Below, one piece after another: positions 17,426-27,147 of a stretch of 64,000 nucleotides of DNA. The position numbers and the translations under genes are program-made. Within the stretch, counting starts at the first letter, position 1. Each line of letters opens with the position of its first letter. The notes beneath the pieces are model-generated. The model did not search any database and was not told where the DNA came from. It saw nothing but the letters and a program-made list of their open reading frames with translations. This stretch comes from Lentzea alba (lineage in GTDB: Bacteria; Actinomycetota; Actinomycetes; Mycobacteriales; Pseudonocardiaceae), in contig NZ_JAAMPJ010000001.1 of assembly GCF_011067745.1 (NCBI RefSeq), positions 482,829-546,828 of the forward strand. The letters are read 5' to 3'.

Positions 17426-19015
17426 CTAGACGTGTCCCGCACGCATCGCCTTGTGGACCAGTGCGTCGCACAGCGCGAGCCAGGAGGCCTCGACGATGTT
17501 TCCGTGCACACCCACAGTGGTCCACTCGCGTTCGCCGTCGGTCGACTCCACCAGTACGCGCGTCACGGCGTCCGTGCCGGGGTGCTCGGTGAGGATGCGC
17601 ACCTTGTAGTCGGCCAACTCCACGGTGTCCAACCAGGACAGGTGCGGCAGCAACGCCTTGCGCAGGGCCGCGTCCAGAGCGTGCACGGGACCGTTGCCCT
17701 CGGCGGTCGCGATGACTCGCTCCCCCGCCACGTGCACCTTGACCGTGGCCTCGGACACGATCTCGCCGTCCGAGCGGTGGTCCAGCACCACCCGGTAGGA
17801 CTCCAGCGTGAACGGAGGAGTGTCCAGTTGGGACAGCTCGCCACGCAGGAGCAGTTCCATCGACGCGTCGGCGGCCTCGAACGACCAGCCCTTCGCCTCG
17901 AGTTCCTTCACCCGCTTGAGAGCGCTCCCGACCTCGGCTGACCGGCCGGTCAGGTCGAGCCCGAACTCACGTCCCTTGAGTTCGATGCTCGCCCGACCGG
18001 CCATCTCGGTGACCAGCACCCGCATGTCGTTGCCGACGATGTCCGGATCGATGTGGTTGTACAGCTCCGGATCCACCTTGATCGCGCTCGCGTGCAGACC
18101 CGCCTTGTGAGCGAATGCTGACGACCCGACATAAGCCTGGTGGGTGTCGGGTGCGATGTTCGCGATCTCGGCCAACGCATGGGAGACACGGGTGAGCTCG
18201 GCCAGTGCCCCGATCGGGAGCACGTCCATGCCGAACTTGGTCACGAGGTTTCCCACGACGGCGAACAGGTCCGCGTTGCCTGCTCGCTCGCCATAACCAT
18301 TGGCGGTGCACTGAACGTGCGTCGCGCCCGCCTGAACGGCCGCGAGGGTGTTCGCCACGGCACAGGACGTGTCGTCCTGGCAGTGGATTCCCACGCGGAA
18401 ACCGGTCTTCTCGATGACCTCCGCGACCGTCTCGGCGAGACCCAACGGCAGCTGCCCGCCGTTGGTGTCGCACAGCACAACGACGTCCGCGCCACCCTCC
18501 ACAGCGGACTCCAGCACGCGCAGGCTGGTGTCCGGTGAGAACGCATACCCGTCGAAGAAGTGCTCGGCGTCGAGGAAGACGCGCCTTCCGTGATCCTTGA
18601 GGAACCTCACGGTGTCGCGCACCATCCTGAGGTTCTCGTCGGCGTCCGTCCGCAATGCGCGTTCGATGTGCCTGAGGTCCGACTTCGCCACCAGCGTGAC
18701 GACCGGCGCCTGGGCGTCCAGAAGTGCCTTGACCTGCGGGTCTTCCTCGACCTTGACCCCGGCCTTGCGGGTGGCGCCGAACGCGACCAGCTTGGCGTGC
18801 TTGAGATCCAGGTCACCGGCCGCCGCCCGTGCGAAGAACTCCGTGTCCTTCGGCATCGCGCCGGGCCAGCCGCCCTCGATGAACCCGACGCCCAGCCCGT
18901 CCAGCAGGCGCGCGACCGCGAGCTTGTCCGTGACGGAGTACGAAATGCCCTCACGTTGTGCGCCATCGCGCAACGTCGTGTCGTAGACGTGGAAGTCGTC
19001 GGTCGGGCCGGCCAT
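17426..19015 (-). CDS. cimA: citramalate synthase
   Basis: 529 aa. It condenses pyruvate and acetyl-CoA to (R)-citramalate, the threonine-independent entry to isoleucine. The HMGL-like catalytic barrel opens with VYDTTLRDGAQREGISYSV. The second family motif is GIHCQDDTSCAVANTLAAVQ plus HVQCTANGYGERAGNADL. The C-terminal third is the LeuA-type allosteric dimer domain. The ATG at 19015 is preferred because GAGGAG lies 9 bases upstream; the in-frame ATG at 19024 abuts that site. A leader peptide with Ile codons and a terminator hairpin precede the gene (19043-19143). LeuCD and LeuB encoded in this window would complete 2-oxobutyrate formation. Confidence 0.95.
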   Translation of the reverse strand: MAGPTDDFHVYDTTLRDGAQREGISYSVTDKLAVARLLDGLGVGFIEGGWPGAMPKDTEFFARAAAGDLDLKHAKLVAFGATRKAGVKVEEDPQVKALLDAQAPVVTLVAKSDLRHIERALRTDADENLRMVRDTVRFLKDHGRRVFLDAEHFFDGYAFSPDTSLRVLESAVEGGADVVVLCDTNGGQLPLGLAETVAEVIEKTGFRVGIHCQDDTSCAVANTLAAVQAGATHVQCTANGYGERAGNADLFAVVGNLVTKFGMDVLPIGALAELTRVSHALAEIANIAPDTHQAYVGSSAFAHKAGLHASAIKVDPELYNHIDPDIVGNDMRVLVTEMAGRASIELKGREFGLDLTGRSAEVGSALKRVKELEAKGWSFEAADASMELLLRGELSQLDTPPFTLESYRVVLDHRSDGEIVSEATVKVHVAGERVIATAEGNGPVHALDAALRKALLPHLSWLDTVELADYKVRILTEHPGTDAVTRVLVESTDGEREWTTVGVHGNIVEASWLALCDALVHKAMRAGHV

Positions 19016-19042
19016 CGGGGTCATCTCCTCATCCGGACAAAC

Positions 19043-19143
19043 AAAAAGACCCCCCGCGGGATGCGAGAGGTCTGCGCGTCGGGTGCCAGGGGCGGCAACT
19101 ACCCGACGCGCTCGTCAATAATCGTGGCGATGTGCTGAGCCAT
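19043..19143 (-). promoter_or_regulatory. transcription attenuator of cimA
   Basis: Reading the minus strand: a 14-codon leader ORF is followed by hairpin 1:2 (gcgcgtcgggt pairing with acccgacgcgc, 19074-19111). One step later comes terminator hairpin 3:4 (agacctctcg with cggggggtct, 19047-19073) followed by a run of five T and then gtttg. The leader stop codon lies inside the first arm. Ribosome stalling at the Ile codons would block arm 1 and free arm 2 to disturb the terminator. The layout is seen in the sequence; the mechanism is inferred from classical amino-acid attenuators. Confidence 0.75.
19099..19143 (-). CDS. cimA leader peptide MAQHIATIIDERVG
   Basis: 14 codons, ATG at 19143 to TAG at 19099-19101. 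Three of 14 residues are Ile (ATC, ATT, ATT), two of them adjacent. ATT is an uncommon codon in this GC-rich genome, so ribosome stalling at low charged tRNA-Ile is plausible. No strong ribosome site precedes it. The stop lies within the first arm of the downstream hairpin. Matching the leader amino acid to the pathway product of CimA supports the call. Confidence 0.65.
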   Translation of the reverse strand: MAQHIATIIDERVG

Positions 19144-19232
19144 GACCGGGATGCTGCCACAGCTCAGCACGACGTACCAAGCGACGGGAGGAAATCTCCC
19201 ACTATCTGGTCACCCATTCACGCTTGTGACAG

Positions 19233-20212
19233 TCACGCCTGGGACAGGTACTTCGCGAACGCCTCGACCGACGCCGGGTTGCGCGGCCCCTCGACCAGTG
19301 CCGCGTACGGCAGCGCGTAGAACCGCTTGTTCTTGATCGCCGGTGAGTTGGCCAGGGGCGCGAACCCCTCCAGGAACGCCTGCTTCTGCGCGGGCGTGTT
19401 CGCCTCGCCGTCGGCGTAGTCCACGATGAGCACGACGTCCGGGCCGCGCTCCACGACCGTCTCCCAGTTGACCGTGGTCCAGCTGTCGTTGAGGTCGCCG
19501 AAGATGTTGTCCCCGCCTGCCTTGCTGATCACGTCCTGCGGCGCCGCGTTCTTGCCGGAGGTGAACGGCTGGTCCTGGCCGCTGTCGTAGAGGAACACCT
19601 TCGGCCGCGGCTTGCCGGCCATCAGCTTGCCCGCGTCCTCGATCTGCTTCTGGTAGCCGCTGATCAGCTCCTCGGCCTTGGCGTCGACGCGGAAGATCTT
19701 CCCGAGGTTGCGCAGGTCCGTGTAGAGCGCGTCCAGCGCGGGCATGATGCCGCGCTGCTTGCCGACGCCGTTGCGGCACGCCTCGGTGAGCTGGTAGGTG
19801 CCGATCCCCAGCTGTTTCAAGGCATCGGGCGTGAACCCGGTGCTCTCGCTGAACCCGTAGTTCCAGCCGGCGAACACGAGGTCGGCGTTGGCGCCCTGCA
19901 CGACCTCCTTGGAGATCTTGTCGGCGAGCTTGCGCGTGCTGTCGAAGTCCGCCTTCCACGGCGAGGTCTGGAGGTCGACGGTGTTGTTGCCGTCCACCAC
20001 GTACCCGGCCATGCGGTCCTCGAGGCCCAGCGCGAACATCAACTCGGTGATGCCGGTGTCGTTGGTGACCACTTTGGACGGCACCTTGTCGAACGTGACC
20101 TGCTGACCGCAGTTCGTGATGGTCACCGGGTCGGACTTCGAGGTCTCCTGCGCGACCGTGGCGCCGCAGCCGGAAACGAGGAGCGCGGCGGCGGCGCACA
20201 GAGCGGCGGTTC

Positions 20213-20216
<4 letters not shown>
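19233..20216 (-). CDS. btuF: ABC transporter substrate-binding lipoprotein, probable cobalamin/corrinoid binding (BtuF-like)
   Basis: 327 aa from a TTG at 20216 with AGGAGG 7 bases upstream. The lipobox LLVSGC gives a lipid-anchored Cys near residue 17. The rest is a class III periplasmic-binding fold (GQQVTFDKVPSKVVTNDTGI, then TELMFALGLEDRMAGYV), the type used for siderophores and B12. Specificity is inferred from the cobalamin riboswitch that heads this three-gene operon. The start overlaps the ATPase stop (20213-20216). Confidence 0.85.
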
Positions 20217-20952
<736 letters not shown>

Positions 20953-20953
<1 letters not shown>

Positions 20954-21975
20954 CAGCGTCCTCCGAACACGTAGGCCCTGCGGCGCATGAGGAAGATGAA
21001 GCACGGCACGCCGATCGCGGCCGTGATGACGCCGAGCGGCAGCTCTTCCGGCGCCGCGAGCATGCGGGCGGCGACGTCTACCCACACCAGGAACGAAGCT
21101 CCGGCGAGGGGTGCGAGCGGCAGCACCTTGCGATGGTCCGCGCCCACGACCATGCGGGTGAGGTGCGGCAGCATCAGCCCGACGAAACCCACCGCGCCGC
21201 TGACCGCCACCAGCACACCGGTGATGCCGGCGGTGACGACGAACAGGTGCGTGCGGAACCGGTTGACCTCGACGCCGAGCGTGGTCGCGGTCTCGTCCCC
21301 CATCGCCAGCGCGTTCAACGGCCGCGCCTTGGCCAGCAGGTAGACGATCCCGAGCGCGGTCACGACGGTGGCGACGGGCAACGACTGCCAGTTCGCCCCG
21401 CCGAGACTTCCGAGCAACCAGAACATGGCCGCGCGCGCCGCGTCACCGCGCGGTGCCTGGAACACCAGCAGCATCGCCACGGCGGAGAACCCGTACGCCA
21501 GCGCGGTTCCGGTCAGCACGAGCCGCAACGGTGTGAGCCCTCGGCTCGTGCGCGCGGTGAGGTAGACCAGCGCGGTGGCGCCGAGGCCGGTGAGGAAGGC
21601 ACCGACCGACAACGCGTAGACGCCCAGGCCGGACAACACCCCCAGCGTCGCGACGGCCGTGGCGCCGACGCTCGCACCGGACGAGATGCCGAGCACATAG
21701 GGGTCCGCCAGCGCGTTGCGGACCATCGCCTGGATGGCCACGCCGACCGTGCTGAGCCCGGCGCCCACCACCGCCGCGAGCAGGACGCGGGGAAGCCGGA
21801 TGTCCCAGACGATGTGGTACTGACCGGCGAGGTCGGCTGGCACGGTGCCGCCGGTCAGGGCCGCCCACAGCAAGTCGAGGGTGACGCCGAACGGAACGGA
21901 GACGGGGCCGAGCGCCACGCCCGCGACGATGCTGACGGCGAGCACGCCGACGAGCGCGCTGATCTTCGCGATCAC
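20953..21975 (-). CDS. btuC: FecCD/BtuC-family ABC transporter permease
   Basis: 340 aa with about ten membrane helices. Family motifs are WDIRLPRVLLAAVVGAGLS, then GVAIQAMVRNALADPYVLGI and SSGASVGA in the first half. The coupling segment and the C-terminal FVGLMLPHLTRMVVGADHRK are also present. The start is GTG at 21975 with AAGGGA just upstream. First gene of the transport operon, preceded at 54 bp by a cobalamin riboswitch, so vitamin B12 or cobinamide is the likely substrate rather than a siderophore. Confidence 0.92.
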
Positions 21976-22028
21976 AAGGTCCCTTCCCGCAGTCCACGGC
22001 AGGAGTCGGAGAAAAATCTCTGTGGCCG

Positions 22029-22125
22029 TGTGCGGGTATTCGGGCTCGTCCCACCGGGATGGGACCTACCGTTGCGGGTCAGCGCCGGACTTCGACCGGA
22101 CTTCCCCCGTGCACGACGTCTGCAC
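22029..22125 (-). promoter_or_regulatory. cobalamin (vitamin B12) riboswitch
   Basis: On the minus strand the leader contains ggggaagtccggt, then agtccggcgctgacccgcaa and cggta. This is the conserved cobalamin-riboswitch core with the gctgacccgcaac segment. Downstream comes the B12 box agcccgaatacccgc (22030-22048). The remaining 53 bases to the btuC GTG include a possible expression-platform stem (cacggc with gccgtg). Outer limits are approximate. High B12 would be expected to shut down the importer. Confidence 0.9.
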
Positions 22126-22138
22126 TCTAACCCACGTT

Positions 22139-22786
22139 CTACAGGGCGCCTCCCGCGCCGAAGTCCGGTTCGAAGCGCCGGAAGTACTCCATGCAGTTCG
22201 CCATCTGGTGCTCGACGAGGCCGAACTTCGGGGTGTCGTGCGGTTCCAGCATCGCGAGCACGTCGACGGACTCGGTCGCCTTCTCGCCGGGCACGAGGAC
22301 CTCGGCCCGGTCACCGGGGAAGATGGACACCTTGTGCCCGACGTGCCACACGTCCCGCCGGGAGCCCTTGACCAGCACCTTCCACGGCGGGTTGTGCTGC
22401 TCGGGGTCCTCGAGCTGGCCGCGGATCTTGAGCAGGGCGTCGAACACGGACTCCCCCGTGGCCATCTTGCGGCCGAACGGGCCGTAGACGGCCATTGTGA
22501 TCTCTTTCATGGTCCGCGCCTGCCACACGACGCGGCCGACCCAGAGCTGCTCCTTGCCCGACGCCGGATCCTTGCCGTAAAGCGGGAGGTCGCGCGAGAC
22601 AGCCGGGAACTCTCCGTCCTTCGTCCACTCCGGCAGCTCCTCCACCGGCGCGGGTCGCGAGGGTGGTGCCGGTGGGGCAGGTGGCCTCATCGCGCGCGGC
22701 GGTTGTGGCGGTGGCGGTGGCGGCAGTTGGCGGTGCGGCGGACGCGTCGGGTGTTGGGGACGCATCGGCGGTTGTTGCGGGTGCAT
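22139..22786 (-). CDS. hypothetical protein with proline-rich N-terminus, last gene of the SseB/T7SS-type cassette
   Basis: 215 aa from the ATG at 22786, which has AGGAG 9 bases upstream. Residues 1-50 are almost only Pro, Gln, Arg and His (RQLPPPPPPQPPRAMRPPA), a disordered linker or binding tail. From about residue 50 a compact domain follows with conserved-looking WVGRVVWQARTMKEITMAVY and WKVLVKGSRRDVWHVGHKVS segments. No family is recognised. It ends a tight unit running from 25111. Proline-rich regions are common in proteins linked to type VII secretion, but that link is inference. Confidence 0.7.
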   Translation of the reverse strand: MHPQQPPMRPQHPTRPPHRQLPPPPPPQPPRAMRPPAPPAPPSRPAPVEELPEWTKDGEFPAVSRDLPLYGKDPASGKEQLWVGRVVWQARTMKEITMAVYGPFGRKMATGESVFDALLKIRGQLEDPEQHNPPWKVLVKGSRRDVWHVGHKVSIFPGDRAEVLVPGEKATESVDVLAMLEPHDTPKFGLVEHQMANCMEYFRRFEPDFGAGGAL

Positions 22787-22815
22787 AGGTGCAGGCTCCT
22801 GGAGATCGCCGGGCG

Positions 22816-24219
22816 TCAGGCGTGCTTGGCCATGATGTCGCGCATCATCTGCCGCTGTTCGTTCATCGCGCGCTGCATCGCTTGTTGTTCGTGTTGAGGC
22901 AGGCTCGGCAGCACGTCCTGCATCCGGGCGACCGAGGCCTGCAGCTGGAAGTACTCGCCGCGAGCGGGTTGCGGCAGGTCTTCGGGCTCCCTGACCTTGG
23001 GCTGTTCGTCCGGCTCGCGCTTCGGTTCCTCGGCAGGCGGGTCGGGCTCGCGCTGCTCGGGTTCCCGGTCGTGCGACGGGAGGTCGTCCGGGTCTGTCTT
23101 CTGTGGACCGAACGGCTCGTCGGGGTGCGGGTTGTCGAAGTCCGGGGTGTGCGAAGGCGGCTCGTAGTCGGCGCGGTGCCACGGCGGCAGGCCGTCGTCG
23201 ACGTGCTTGCCGAGCTGGGTGGCCGCCTGCTCGGTCGCCTCGCGCGCGGTCGCTTCCATCGCCTCACGGGCGATCGCCTTCTCCGCCGTGCCGGCCAGGC
23301 CGGCGCCGTCGGTCGCGATGGCGATGGCGATGTCGCCCACCAGCTGGCCCGCCGCGCCGAACGGGTCCTTCTTCCACTCCTCGAAGTTGAGGATGCCTTT
23401 GACGGCCTCGGTGGGGTGCGTGACCATGTGCACCATGCCGGCGGCCTGCTTCATCATGTTCGCCGCGTACTCGCCGGGGTGCATCATGTTGTACGGGTCG
23501 AGCGGGTTTCCCGCCCGGACCAGCTGCACCAGGCTGGTCACAGACCTGCCCAGGCCGTCGCCGAACTTCTCCATCTGCTCGGAGGTCTTCTCGAACGTGT
23601 CCTCGAGCGTGGCGGCGAACTTGGAGAGGAAGCCCGGTTCCGCGGGCGCCTTGTCCTTCGCCTTGTCGATCACCGACGCGGCCTGTGCGCCCGCGTCCTT
23701 CAACGCCTTGCGCGCGTCGGCGAGGATCCGCTCGGCCTGTTCCCGCTTGGCCTTGCCGGGATCGCTGAACGGCGCGAGCGGGGCCGGTGCGGCGTCACCG
23801 TTGAACACGGCGTCCAGCGCGGCCTTCTCGTGCTGCGACGACGCGGCGTCGTACTGCTTTTCCGCCGCCTCCGTCTCCGCCTTCGACTCGTTGTAGAGGC
23901 GGATCGCCTCGGCGGCGTCCTGCTGGGCGCGTTCGACCGCGCCCTTGTAGGTCGTGAGCGCGTCCACCGCCGGCCCGAACGCCTCCGCGGCGTCGCGCCA
24001 CTTCGGCGTCTCCTTGGAGAAGTAGCCGCCGAACTTCTCGGCCGCCTCTCCCGTCCAGTGGCCGACGTCCAGTTTGGACACTCCGGCGTACGCCTCCTGG
24101 CAGGCGACCGAGAGCTTGCGCAACCCGTTCGCCGTCTCTTCGAGGGTCGCGACGTCGCCGGGTACGAGCTCCTTGGGGTTGTCGGTGTCACCGAGCTCGC
24201 TGCGTCCGAAGAAGCTCAC
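22816..24219 (-). CDS. putative T7SS-secreted protein with WXG-like N-terminal domain
   Basis: 467 aa. The first 220 residues are predicted mostly helical and carry a WTG turn at 55-57 (VGHWTGEAAEKFGGYF), the pattern of WXG100/T7SS-signal domains of long substrates. Long Ala/Glu/Lys helices follow, then a hydrophobic Gly/Ala segment near 300 (GQLVGDIAIAIATDGAGLAG). A Pro/Glu/Asp-rich linker (residues 350-420) and a Gln/Met-rich end close the protein. No toxin domain is recognisable at the C-terminus. Its ATG overlaps the stop of the next gene upstream (ATGA, 24216-24219). The secretion route is inferred; no ecc genes lie in the window. Confidence 0.75.
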   Translation of the reverse strand: MSFFGRSELGDTDNPKELVPGDVATLEETANGLRKLSVACQEAYAGVSKLDVGHWTGEAAEKFGGYFSKETPKWRDAAEAFGPAVDALTTYKGAVERAQQDAAEAIRLYNESKAETEAAEKQYDAASSQHEKAALDAVFNGDAAPAPLAPFSDPGKAKREQAERILADARKALKDAGAQAASVIDKAKDKAPAEPGFLSKFAATLEDTFEKTSEQMEKFGDGLGRSVTSLVQLVRAGNPLDPYNMMHPGEYAANMMKQAAGMVHMVTHPTEAVKGILNFEEWKKDPFGAAGQLVGDIAIAIATDGAGLAGTAEKAIAREAMEATAREATEQAATQLGKHVDDGLPPWHRADYEPPSHTPDFDNPHPDEPFGPQKTDPDDLPSHDREPEQREPDPPAEEPKREPDEQPKVREPEDLPQPARGEYFQLQASVARMQDVLPSLPQHEQQAMQRAMNEQRQMMRDIMAKHA

Positions 24220-24731
24220 GACCGATCACCGGCCTTCTTGAACGAGGTCTCGGTGCCGGTGAGGTCGTTGACGGACGAGTCCCACGCGTTCTCGAAGCCT
24301 TTGGTGACGTGGTCCCACTGCTCGCCGGCCGTGCTCTGGTTCAGGCCGGACTTGCCCAGGTCCTCCCACGACTGCTTGGTCGGGTCGGTGTGGGAGTGCG
24401 GGTTTCCGAGCAGGAGCTGGAACGCCTCCTTGGCCTTGTCCTCCGCCTTCTCGTACACGCTCTTGGTGTCGGTCAGCGCGGACACCATCTCCGTGCCTTC
24501 CTTCACCAGGTGCCGCAGCCCCCACCGCCACCGTTCGAAGAACTCCTCCAACGCGTCGGCGAGCACCTCGTCACCGCACTCGTCCTGGTCCGGGCAGAGG
24601 ATCCCGAACGTGGACGTGGTGGACGCGAGATGGCCACCGTCCGGCGCGATCTCCTTCAGCGCGGCGACCGTGTCGTTGATGCCCTTGATCGCCTGCCCCA
24701 TGGCGCCGAGGTCGACGCCGAACCCGGTCAC
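24216..24731 (-). CDS. helical ESX-type small protein of the SseB/T7SS-type cassette
   Basis: 171 aa from the GTG at 24731, overlapping the stop of the SseB-like gene (GTGA). The sequence is predicted helical, with an N-terminal FGVDLGAMGQAIKGINDTVA segment and a central Trp pair (EEFFERWRWGLRHLVKEGTE). A second long helix follows (TDTKSVYEKAEDKAKEAFQL). This is the size and build of WXG100-related partner proteins, though no clean WXG is present. Two cysteines lie in ILCPDQDECGDE. Being coupled to the 467-aa protein, it could be its partner or chaperone. Confidence 0.65.
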   Translation of the reverse strand: MTGFGVDLGAMGQAIKGINDTVAALKEIAPDGGHLASTTSTFGILCPDQDECGDEVLADALEEFFERWRWGLRHLVKEGTEMVSALTDTKSVYEKAEDKAKEAFQLLLGNPHSHTDPTKQSWEDLGKSGLNQSTAGEQWDHVTKGFENAWDSSVNDLTGTETSFKKAGDRS

Positions 24732-25111
24732 GCGTCCACCGCCAGCTCGTCGGAGACGATGCCGCGCACCGGCGGCAGGCTCATCATGTGCTCGGCCCCG
24801 TTGTCGAACACGACACCGGTGGGCCTCGGCAACGCGGGCAGGTAGTGGTCGAGCAACCTCTCCCCGGTGACCGCGAGGTAGTCGGCCTCCGTGCTCTCGC
24901 CTCTGGCGGCGAGATGCCGTTGCAGCAGTTCGGGACTGGAGAACGCGGCCAGCCAGTTCAGTCCCTCGATCGTGACGACCGGCAGGGACAGCGGATCGAT
25001 CCGCTGCAGGTAGACCGTGCTCTCCCGGAACGCCCTCACGAACGCTTCCGGGTCTCCCCCGCCTTCGCGGTAGCGCCGTGCGTGCGCGACCGCCTCGTTT
25101 TCGTTGTGCAT
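24728..25111 (-). CDS. SseB-domain protein
   Basis: 127 aa. It has the SseB N-terminal-type pattern: FVRAFRESTVYLQRIDPLSL, then PVVTIEGLNWLAAFSSPELL. SseB-like domains are widespread in actinomycetes beside ESX-type genes. First gene of a four-gene minus-strand unit with GTGA and ATGA overlaps down to 24216 and short gaps beyond. A role as chaperone or accessory factor for the secreted partner is inference. Confidence 0.7.
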   Translation of the reverse strand: MHNENEAVAHARRYREGGGDPEAFVRAFRESTVYLQRIDPLSLPVVTIEGLNWLAAFSSPELLQRHLAARGESTEADYLAVTGERLLDHYLPALPRPTGVVFDNGAEHMMSLPPVRGIVSDELAVDA

Positions 25112-25336
25112 GCCTCTCCCGTTTCACCAATCCCCCCAGATCGGCAGCGCCGTACGTTACCGGCGGCTCACAGTCCGTGTTGGCCCAGTTGGACAACTGA
25201 GGTCGGCGTCACCATCTGAACTGGACAAACAGGAACTTTGAAAAAAGTTCGAGGCTCGTGTCGATCCGGCGCCGAGTCCGTTCGACCTGTGGATGCCAAG
25301 GCCCCGAGGGCCGACGAGACACGAGGGAGACACACC

Positions 25337-25756
25337 GTGAAGTTCATGATGATCTGGCGCGCCACCGACGAGGCCTTCGCGAACATGGGCGAGTTCGACT
25401 TCGACAAGATGCTGGAGACGGTCGGCCGCTTCAACGAGGAGATGATCCGCGCCGGTGTGCTGCTGGCCGCGGAGGGTCTGGCCGACCCGTCCGAGGGTGT
25501 CGTCGTCGACTACTCCACCGAGCCGCCGGTCGTGACGGACGGCCCGTACGGCGAGACCAAGGAGCTGTTCAACGGCTTCTACATCATCAACGTCGCGTCG
25601 AAGGAAGAGGCGATCGAGTGGGCCAAGCGCGCCCCGATGACCGGCCCCGGCTTCAAGACCGAGATCCGCCGGGTGCCCACGATCGACGAGTTCCCGCAGG
25701 ACAACGAGTGGATCCAGAAGGAGCGCGCGTGGCGTGAGGCCAACGGCCAGCTCTGA
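25337..25756 (+). CDS. YciI-family (DGPF domain) protein
   Basis: 139 aa from the GTG at 25337, with GGGAG 7 bases upstream; an earlier in-frame ATG at 25238 has no such site. The fold pattern is KFMMIWRATDEAFANMGEFD, then the family signature VVTDGPYGETKELFNGFYII and EEAIEWAKRAPM. DGPF/YciI proteins of this length are common in actinomycetes, often beside ECF sigma factors; none is adjacent here. The biochemical role is not established for the family. It converges on leuB across a shared terminator. Confidence 0.88.
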   Translation: MKFMMIWRATDEAFANMGEFDFDKMLETVGRFNEEMIRAGVLLAAEGLADPSEGVVVDYSTEPPVVTDGPYGETKELFNGFYIINVASKEEAIEWAKRAPMTGPGFKTEIRRVPTIDEFPQDNEWIQKERAWREANGQL

Positions 25757-25772
25757 CCGAGCGGAGAACGCC

Positions 25773-25806
25773 GAAGCCCCGGCCGGAACATCCCGGCCGG
25801 GGCTTC
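25773..25806. terminator. bidirectional terminator between YciI gene and leuB
   Basis: gaagccccggccgg (25773-25786) and ccggccggggcttc (25793-25806) are exact reverse complements with a 6-base loop. It is followed by aaaac on the plus strand and lies between two convergent stop codons. Confidence 0.85.
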
Positions 25807-25821
25807 AAAACGTCTGAGAAC

Positions 25822-26859
25822 TCAGCCCGTGCGCACGTTCGACGACACGAGCGCCGCGAGCCGGTCACCGATCGCGTAGGTCGCGCCCGGCGACTGGTGG
25901 TCGCGCGTCGCCAGGTCGAACGCCACGGAGGCCTCGATCCGGCGCGCCGCCTCGTGCTCGCCCAGGTGGTCGAGCAGCAGCGCCACGGACAGCACGGCCG
26001 CGGTCGGGTCCGCGATGCCCTGGCCCGCGATGTCCGGTGCCGAGCCGTGCACCGGCTCGAACATCGACGGGTTGCGCCTCGTCACGTCCATGTTTCCCGA
26101 CGCGGCCAGGCCGATGCCACCCGTGACGGCGGCGGCGAGGTCGGTCAGGATGTCACCGAACAGGTTGTCCGTCACGATCACGTCGTAGCGGCCGGGGTCG
26201 GTGACCAGGTGGATCGTCGCCGCGTCGACGTGCTGGTACGCCACGGTGACGTCCGGGTGCTGCAGCGAGACCTCCTCGACCACGCGCGACCACAACGAGC
26301 CGGCGTGCGTGAGGACGTTCGTCTTGTGCACCAGCGTCAGGTGGCGACGCGGACGGTTCGACGCGCGGGCGAAGGCGTCGCGGACGACGCGCTCCACGCC
26401 GAACGACGTGTTGAGCGAGACCTCGGTCGCGATCTCGTGCGGGGTGTCCTTGCGCAGCAGACCACCGTTGCCCGCGTACGGGCCCTCGGTGCCCTCGCGG
26501 ACCACCACCATGTCGATCTCCGGCGGGTCCGCGAGCGGGCTGCGGACTCCGGGGTAGAGACGGGCGGGGCGGAGGTTCACGTGGTGGTCGAGCTCGAACC
26601 GGAGGCGCAGCAGCAAACCGCGCTCCAGGATTCCGCTCGGCACCGACGGGTCGCCCACCGCGCCGAGCAGGATCGCGTCGTGCTGGCGAAGCTCTCCCAG
26701 CACCGACTCGGGCAACAACTCTCCCGTGGCGTGCCAGCGCGCCGCGCCGAGGTCGTAGCGAGTGATCTCGGCCGCCGGAACGACCTCGTTGAGGACCTTC
26801 AGGGCCTCAGCGATGACCTCGGGCCCGATCCCGTCTCCTGGGATCACTGCGAGCCGCAT
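25822..26859 (-). CDS. leuB: 3-isopropylmalate dehydrogenase
   Basis: 345 aa NAD-dependent beta-decarboxylating dehydrogenase of leucine synthesis; it also serves the citramalate route. The N-terminus is [20 protein letters not shown]. Substrate and metal sites lie in [16 protein letters not shown] and [20 protein letters not shown]. The NAD-binding end is [20 protein letters not shown]. The ATG at 26859 has GGGAGG 7 bases upstream; the longer frame from 26889 is less likely. It is shorter than the enteric enzyme, as is usual in actinobacteria. The 288-bp upstream region holds small hairpins but no clear leader peptide. Confidence 0.96.
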   Translation of the reverse strand: MRLAVIPGDGIGPEVIAEALKVLNEVVPAAEITRYDLGAARWHATGELLPESVLGELRQHDAILLGAVGDPSVPSGILERGLLLRLRFELDHHVNLRPARLYPGVRSPLADPPEIDMVVVREGTEGPYAGNGGLLRKDTPHEIATEVSLNTSFGVERVVRDAFARASNRPRRHLTLVHKTNVLTHAGSLWSRVVEEVSLQHPDVTVAYQHVDAATIHLVTDPGRYDVIVTDNLFGDILTDLAAAVTGGIGLAASGNMDVTRRNPSMFEPVHGSAPDIAGQGIADPTAAVLSVALLLDHLGEHEAARRIEASVAFDLATRDHQSPGATYAIGDRLAALVSSNVRTG

Positions 26860-27147
26860 CCACACACCTCCCAGGTGTTCCGTCCCCAATTAGTGGGACT
26901 ACTTTCCTTCGCGAAAGGCTACCGGCATCACGGCCACTCGCCGCATGCCGGACACCCCTTCGGGGTGTTCTCTCCCGTACTGCGGGACACCCACACGGCC
27001 CATTCCGCACTTTCGGGTGTCACTCGATCGCAGGAACGGGGTCGCGTCAAGGGGTGACGGCTGCCAGTCCCACCCTGTGACCGGCCCGAAAACGGACAGA
27101 AGCCCGGTCCCCGCGAAGGGACCGGGCTTCCGGCTCGAACATCGGAC
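26860..27147. other. 288-bp intergenic region upstream of leuB
   Basis: It contains a UUCG-loop hairpin (acacccc-ttc-ggggtgt, 26951-26967) and an imperfect longer dyad (ccggcat/atgccgg, about 26921-26950). The subtilase terminator lies at its far end. The hairpins are in the leuB leader and might regulate it, but no leader peptide rich in Leu is visible. Confidence 0.4.
27099..27130 (-). terminator. terminator of the S8 peptidase gene
   Basis: gaagcccggtccc (27099-27111) and gggaccgggcttc (27118-27130) pair exactly across cgcgaa, 18 bp beyond the minus-strand stop codon. Confidence 0.85.

Noticed and set aside
26951..26967. The leuB upstream hairpin as an attenuator
   Set aside because: No leader peptide rich in Leu and no U tract follow it, unlike the cimA and ilvB leaders.
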